Source: Lachnospiraceae bacterium UBA3641
Lineage (GTDB): Bacteria > Bacillota > Clostridia > Lachnospirales > Lachnospiraceae
Assembly (NCBI GenBank): GCA_002373875.1
Contig: DFKQ01000095.1
Span: forward strand, 1 to 26,054
Reading direction: 5' to 3'
Length of the DNA: 26,054 nucleotides
The position numbers and the translations under genes are program-made. Positions 22,559 to 26,054 of this stretch are shown here, in pieces. How positions within the stretch are numbered: the first letter of the stretch is position 1; every line of letters starts with the position of its first letter. The notes beneath the pieces were generated by a model that saw only the letters and a list, made by a program, of their open reading frames with translations, did no database searches and was not told the origin of the DNA.

Positions 22559-24235
22559 ATGAAAAACGTAGAAAGATACCGAAAGAATCCGGTGCTTCAT
22601 TATCCGGAGAGGCAGTGGCCCGATAAGGAGATAGAGAAGGCACCCATATGGTGCAGCGTCGATCTTCGTGACGGTAATCAGGCCCTTATCGATCCCATGA
22701 TCGTAGAGGAGAAGATAGAGTTTTTTGAGATGCTCTTGAAGCTTGGCTTCAAGGAAATAGAGATTGGTTTTCCCGCAGCATCCCAGATAGAATATGATTT
22801 TCTGCGCCAGCTGGTAGACAGGAAGCTGATACCGGATGATGTGTGGGTGCAGGTGCTTACGCAGTGCCGTGAGGAGCTTATCGAGAGGACCTTCGAATCC
22901 ATAGAAGGGATCAGGAATGTTATAGTTCATATTTACAACTCCACATCCGTGCTTCAGAGGGATGTTGTGTTCAATATGGACAAGGATGAGATAATACAGA
23001 TAGCAGTTAACGGAACAAGGTGGGTTAAGGAGAGGGCTGATAAGTTCGACGGGAACATCAGGCTTGAGTATTCACCGGAGAGTTTCACCGGAACCGAGGT
23101 TGAGTTCTCTCATGACATATGTGAGGCAGTCCTTAAGGAATGGGGAGCAAGCAAGGACGATCCTGTGATAATCAACCTGCCGGCCACTGTCGAGTTGAAC
23201 ACCCCAAATGTATATGCTGACCAGATAGAGTGGATGAACAGGCATTTCTCGGACAGGGACAGCGTGATCTTAAGCATACATCCCCACAACGACAGGGGAA
23301 CCGGTATTGCCGCGACCGAGCTTGCCATGCTGGCAGGAGCCGACCGTGTGGAAGGTACCCTATTCGGCAATGGGGAGAGAACCGGCAATATAGACATCTT
23401 AAACATCGCTTACAATATGTTCTCCCAGGGTATTGACCCTCAGCTTAACATAGAGAAGATCAATGATATAATCGAGGTCTATGAGCGTCTCGTCAAGATG
23501 CCCATAGACGACAGACACCCTTACGCAGGCAAGCTCGTGTTTACCGCATTTTCGGGATCTCACCAGGATGCCATCAACAAGGGAGTCAAGGCCATGAAGG
23601 AGAGGAAGTCGGAAATATGGCAGGTTCCTTATCTTCCCATCGACCCTGCGGATATAGGGCGTGAATACGAGCCCATCGTCCGTATCAATTCCCAGTCGGG
23701 TAAGGGGGGAGTTGCCTTCATCATGGATACCTATTTCGGATTCAAGCTTCCCAAGGGTATGCACAAGGAATTCGCGAAGGTTATCCAGGTCATCACGGAG
23801 AAGAAGGGTGAAGTATCACCCGATGAGATCATGGCATCCTTCAAGGAGAACTATATTGACAAGAAGGAGCCCCTTCATTTCAGGAAGCTTAAGGTTGATG
23901 ACAGGTCGGATTCGTCCGATTCCGAATTCGATACACATATCGTCCTTACTTATACGAAGTTCGGTAAGGAAGAGTCATTCGAGGCCGTCGGTAACGGACC
24001 TATCGATGCAGTTCTTCGCGGACTTAAGGAAAACCTTAACATCAATGTTAAGGTGCTTGATTACGAGGAGCACGCCCTTCAGGGAGGTGCCAATGCCCAG
24101 GCTGCAGCTTATATCCATCTGCTCAATGCCGACGAAGGAAGCGTTACTTACGGTGTAGGAGTAAGCTCCAACATTACCAGGGCCTCGGTCCGCGCTATAT
24201 TCTCAGCCATCAACAGGCTTGAACTGATCAGTTGA
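22559..24235 (+). CDS. leuA: 2-isopropylmalate synthase (long, LeuA2-type)
   Basis: A 558-residue enzyme that condenses acetyl-CoA with 2-oxoisovalerate in the first step of leucine synthesis. The TIM-barrel part has VDLRDGNQALIDPM (metal-binding Asp35; catalytic Arg37) and SIHPHNDRGTG with metal-binding His241 and His243, then GNGERTGNIDI. The C-terminal third (about 435-555, ending HALQGGANAQAAAYIHLL and GVGVSSNITRASVRAIFSA) is the leucine-binding regulatory domain, so feedback inhibition is expected. GGGAGGAAG precedes ATG 22559. No T-box or leader peptide is visible, and the terminator directly upstream suggests read-through from the HPr transcript or an internal promoter. leuB, leuC and leuD are not adjacent. 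Confidence 0.94.
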   Translation: MKNVERYRKNPVLHYPERQWPDKEIEKAPIWCSVDLRDGNQALIDPMIVEEKIEFFEMLLKLGFKEIEIGFPAASQIEYDFLRQLVDRKLIPDDVWVQVLTQCREELIERTFESIEGIRNVIVHIYNSTSVLQRDVVFNMDKDEIIQIAVNGTRWVKERADKFDGNIRLEYSPESFTGTEVEFSHDICEAVLKEWGASKDDPVIINLPATVELNTPNVYADQIEWMNRHFSDRDSVILSIHPHNDRGTGIAATELAMLAGADRVEGTLFGNGERTGNIDILNIAYNMFSQGIDPQLNIEKINDIIEVYERLVKMPIDDRHPYAGKLVFTAFSGSHQDAINKGVKAMKERKSEIWQVPYLPIDPADIGREYEPIVRINSQSGKGGVAFIMDTYFGFKLPKGMHKEFAKVIQVITEKKGEVSPDEIMASFKENYIDKKEPLHFRKLKVDDRSDSSDSEFDTHIVLTYTKFGKEESFEAVGNGPIDAVLRGLKENLNINVKVLDYEEHALQGGANAQAAAYIHLLNADEGSVTYGVGVSSNITRASVRAIFSAINRLELIS

Positions 24236-24264
24236 AGTAAAGTGAAGAATCCGGAGTAAGAAGA

Positions 24265-25383
24265 ATGAAATACGATTATCTCATAGTCGGGGCAGGTCTC
24301 TTCGGAGCCGTATTTGCCCATGAAGCACATAAGGCAGGGAAGAAGTGCCTCGTCATCGACAGGAGGCCACATATAGGCGGCAATACCTATACCGAGGAGA
24401 CGGAGGGGATTAACGTCCATAAGTACGGAGCCCATATATTCCACACATCCGATAAGGAAATATGGGAATACGTTAATTCCTTTGCCGAGTTTAACAGGTA
24501 TACCAATTCACCGGTTGCAAGGTATAAGGATGAGCTCTACAATCTTCCCTTTAATATGAACACCTTCCATGCCCTGTGGGGGGTAAGGACTCCGGATGAA
24601 GCAAGGGCGAAGATCGATGAACAGAAAAGGGAAGCCCTGGATGAAATGAAGGCCGCCGGGGTAAGCGAACCCCGCAACCTGCGCGAGCAGGCATTAAGCC
24701 TTGTGGGTAAGGATATCTATGAGAAGCTTATTGAGGGATACACCGAGAAACAGTGGGGCAAAAGGGCAGATGATCTTCCTGCCTTTATAATAAAGCGTCT
24801 GCCCGTAAGGTTTACCTACGATAATAATTATTTTAACGACAAGTATCAGGGAATTCCCATCGGCGGTTATACGGCAATGATAAATAAGATGCTTAATGGT
24901 TGCGATGTCAGGCTTTCGGCGGATTATTTTGCCGACAGGGCGGCTTATGATGCATGTGCCGGCAAGGTCGTGTTTACAGGAATGATAGATGAGTTCTACG
25001 ACTACAGGTTCGGGGAGCTTGAGTACAGGAGCCTTCGATTTGAGAACGAGGTTCTTGATACGGATAATTACCAGGGCAATGCTGTGGTTAATTATACAGA
25101 GTATGAGGTTCCCTATACAAGGATAATCGAGCACAAGCATTTCGAGTTCGGTACACAGGAGAAGACCATAATCACAAGGGAATATCCCGCTAAGTGGAAA
25201 AAGGGTGATGAACCCTATTATCCCATGAATGATGAGAAGAACAATGCATTGTTTGCAAGATATAAAGAGCTTGCGGATGCCGAAGAGAAGGTCATCTTCG
25301 GTGGCCGCCTCGGTGAATACAGGTACTACGATATGCATCAGGTCATCGCACGTGCACTTGAGGCAGTGCATAGAGAAGTGTGA
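24265..25383 (+). CDS. glf: UDP-galactopyranose mutase
   Basis: A 372-residue flavoenzyme that converts UDP-galactopyranose to UDP-galactofuranose for cell-surface glycans. YLIVGAGLFGAVFAHEA is the FAD-binding Rossmann motif (5-21), followed by RRPHIGGNTYTEE. HKYGAHIFHTSDKEIWEYV and YTEKQWGKRADDLPAFIIKR are substrate-site regions, and FGGRLGEYRYYDMHQVIARA is the C-terminal FAD motif. Length is normal. GGAGTAAGAAG precedes ATG 24265. It lies 29 bases after leuA. Its TGA stop is part of a GGGGACG-type hairpin repeat that separates it from the next gene. A link to the glycosyltransferase/acetyltransferase set 20 kb upstream is possible but not shown. Confidence 0.95.
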   Translation: MKYDYLIVGAGLFGAVFAHEAHKAGKKCLVIDRRPHIGGNTYTEETEGINVHKYGAHIFHTSDKEIWEYVNSFAEFNRYTNSPVARYKDELYNLPFNMNTFHALWGVRTPDEARAKIDEQKREALDEMKAAGVSEPRNLREQALSLVGKDIYEKLIEGYTEKQWGKRADDLPAFIIKRLPVRFTYDNNYFNDKYQGIPIGGYTAMINKMLNGCDVRLSADYFADRAAYDACAGKVVFTGMIDEFYDYRFGELEYRSLRFENEVLDTDNYQGNAVVNYTEYEVPYTRIIEHKHFEFGTQEKTIITREYPAKWKKGDEPYYPMNDEKNNALFARYKELADAEEKVIFGGRLGEYRYYDMHQVIARALEAVHREV

Positions 25384-25407
25384 GTCAGGGGACGTATCTA
25401 CTGACTC
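25382..25407. repeat. GGGGACG-core hairpin overlapping the glf stop codon
   Basis: GAGTCAG (25382-25388) and CTGACTC (25401-25407) form a 7-bp stem around GGGACGTATCTA. The CAGGGGACG core is shared with the palindrome in the MBOAT gene. The glf TGA lies at its left edge. Confidence 0.65.
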
Positions 25408-25428
25408 GGCATGAATGGAATACGGGAA

Positions 25429-26054
25429 ATGTGGATTGCGGATAAATGGAAGGATTATGAAGTAATAGATACAAGCAGGGGCGAAAAGCTGGAGCGTTGG
25501 GATAAGTATATCCTGGTCCGGCCCGATCCCCAGGTCATATGGGATACAGAGAGGATACACAAGGGCTGGAAGAGGCCTAACGCCCATTATCACAGGTCAT
25601 CAAAGGGCGGTGGAGAATGGGAGTTTTTCGACCTTCCGGAGCAGTGGAGCGTCAGCTATAATGAGCTGACCTTTAACCTGAAGCCATTTTCGTTTAAACA
25701 TACGGGGCTTTTTCCCGAGCAGGCAGCCAACTGGGACTGGTTCAGTAAACTTATAAGGGATGCCGGCCGTCAGGTTAAGGTCCTTAATCTCTTTGCATAT
25801 ACAGGCGGGGCAACACTGGCTGCGGCCTCGGCGGGAGCAAGCGTAACCCATGTGGATGCTTCCAAGGGCATGGTTGCCTGGGCTAAGGAAAATGCAAGAA
25901 GCTCGGGACTCGAAGATGCACCGATCCGCTGGCTGGTGGATGATTGTGTCAAGTTTGTGGAACGTGAGATAAGACGGGGCAACAAGTACGATGCCATAAT
26001 AATGGATCCGCCATCTTACGGGCGCGGACCTAAGGGCGAGATATGGAAGATAGA
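25429..26054 (+). CDS. Class I SAM-dependent methyltransferase, rRNA (RlmI-like) type, partial
   Basis: The frame is open to the end of the window, so only the first 208 residues are seen. MWIADKWKDYEVID, then GEKLERWDKYILVRPDPQVI and HRSSKGGGEWEF, matches an N-terminal substrate-side region. KHTGLFPEQAANWDW, VLNLFAYTGGATLAAASAGA (SAM motif I), VTHVDASKGMVAWAKENAR and IIMDPPSYGRGPKGE (DPPSYGRG) are characteristic of 23S rRNA cytosine methyltransferases of the COG1092/RlmI kind. ATG 25429 matches the N-terminus I recall for relatives; ATG 25411 would add six residues. A hairpin repeat fills the gap after glf, and the ribosome site is weak. Confidence 0.85.
   Translation, partial: MWIADKWKDYEVIDTSRGEKLERWDKYILVRPDPQVIWDTERIHKGWKRPNAHYHRSSKGGGEWEFFDLPEQWSVSYNELTFNLKPFSFKHTGLFPEQAANWDWFSKLIRDAGRQVKVLNLFAYTGGATLAAASAGASVTHVDASKGMVAWAKENARSSGLEDAPIRWLVDDCVKFVEREIRRGNKYDAIIMDPPSYGRGPKGEIWKI

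Overview
The window looks like chromosome of a motile, Gram-positive anaerobe of the Clostridia, most likely Lachnospiraceae (Butyrivibrio and relatives). The grounds are the protein sequences, the strong GGAGG ribosome sites, the heavy use of AGG, ATA and CTT codons, and gene orders shared with Firmicutes (mbl-like/flgF/flgG, comFC/yvyF, cdaA/cdaR). No database was searched, so the genus is inference. All recognised genes lie on the + strand except one 37-codon gene at 604-717.

Layout. 1-1400 is a scar region: a 119-residue frame that joins a ComM/YifB start to a DprA end; a small membrane peptide of putative holin-like toxin type on the minus strand, with two hairpins; a truncated gene of mobile-element character flanked by repeated TTTACGGA/TCCGTAAA motifs; and a terminator. 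1513-11475 carries uvrB and uvrA, with five genes between them: a DPM1-type glycosyltransferase, an MBOAT acyltransferase, an AlgJ/AlgX-like O-acetylation protein, a STAS protein and a degenerate RsbW-like ATPase. 11755-15039 is a cell-shape/flagellar block (mbl-like mreB, flgF, flgG, flgJ-type rod-binding gene). 15040-18469 holds recD2, comF and the zinc-ribbon flagellar-operon protein YvyF. 18485-22148 holds two uncharacterised membrane proteins followed by diadenylate cyclase cdaA and its YbbR-domain partner cdaR. 22237 onward holds HPr, 2-isopropylmalate synthase, UDP-galactopyranose mutase and the start of an rRNA-type methyltransferase cut off by the window end.

How the parts fit. UvrA and UvrB act together in nucleotide excision repair. 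The glycosyltransferase, MBOAT and AlgJ-like genes form a plausible envelope-polysaccharide glycosylation/O-acetylation set, to which Glf could contribute UDP-galactofuranose. MreB, FlgF/G/J and YvyF belong to cell shape and motility. CdaA and CdaR make and control c-di-AMP.

The most unusual signals are structural. A perfect palindrome with 31-bp arms sits inside the MBOAT gene and is translated in frame. Related GGGGACGG-core hairpins occur at two gene boundaries. A second family of 39-41 bp palindromic repeats sits beside flagellar genes. recD2 appears to begin at an ACG codon in frame with, and directly after, the stop of the flgJ-type gene. A ComM-DprA chimera opens the window. I found no convincing wholly new multi-gene system; the best candidates for new biology are the repeat families, the ACG start and the unnamed membrane genes upstream of cdaA.
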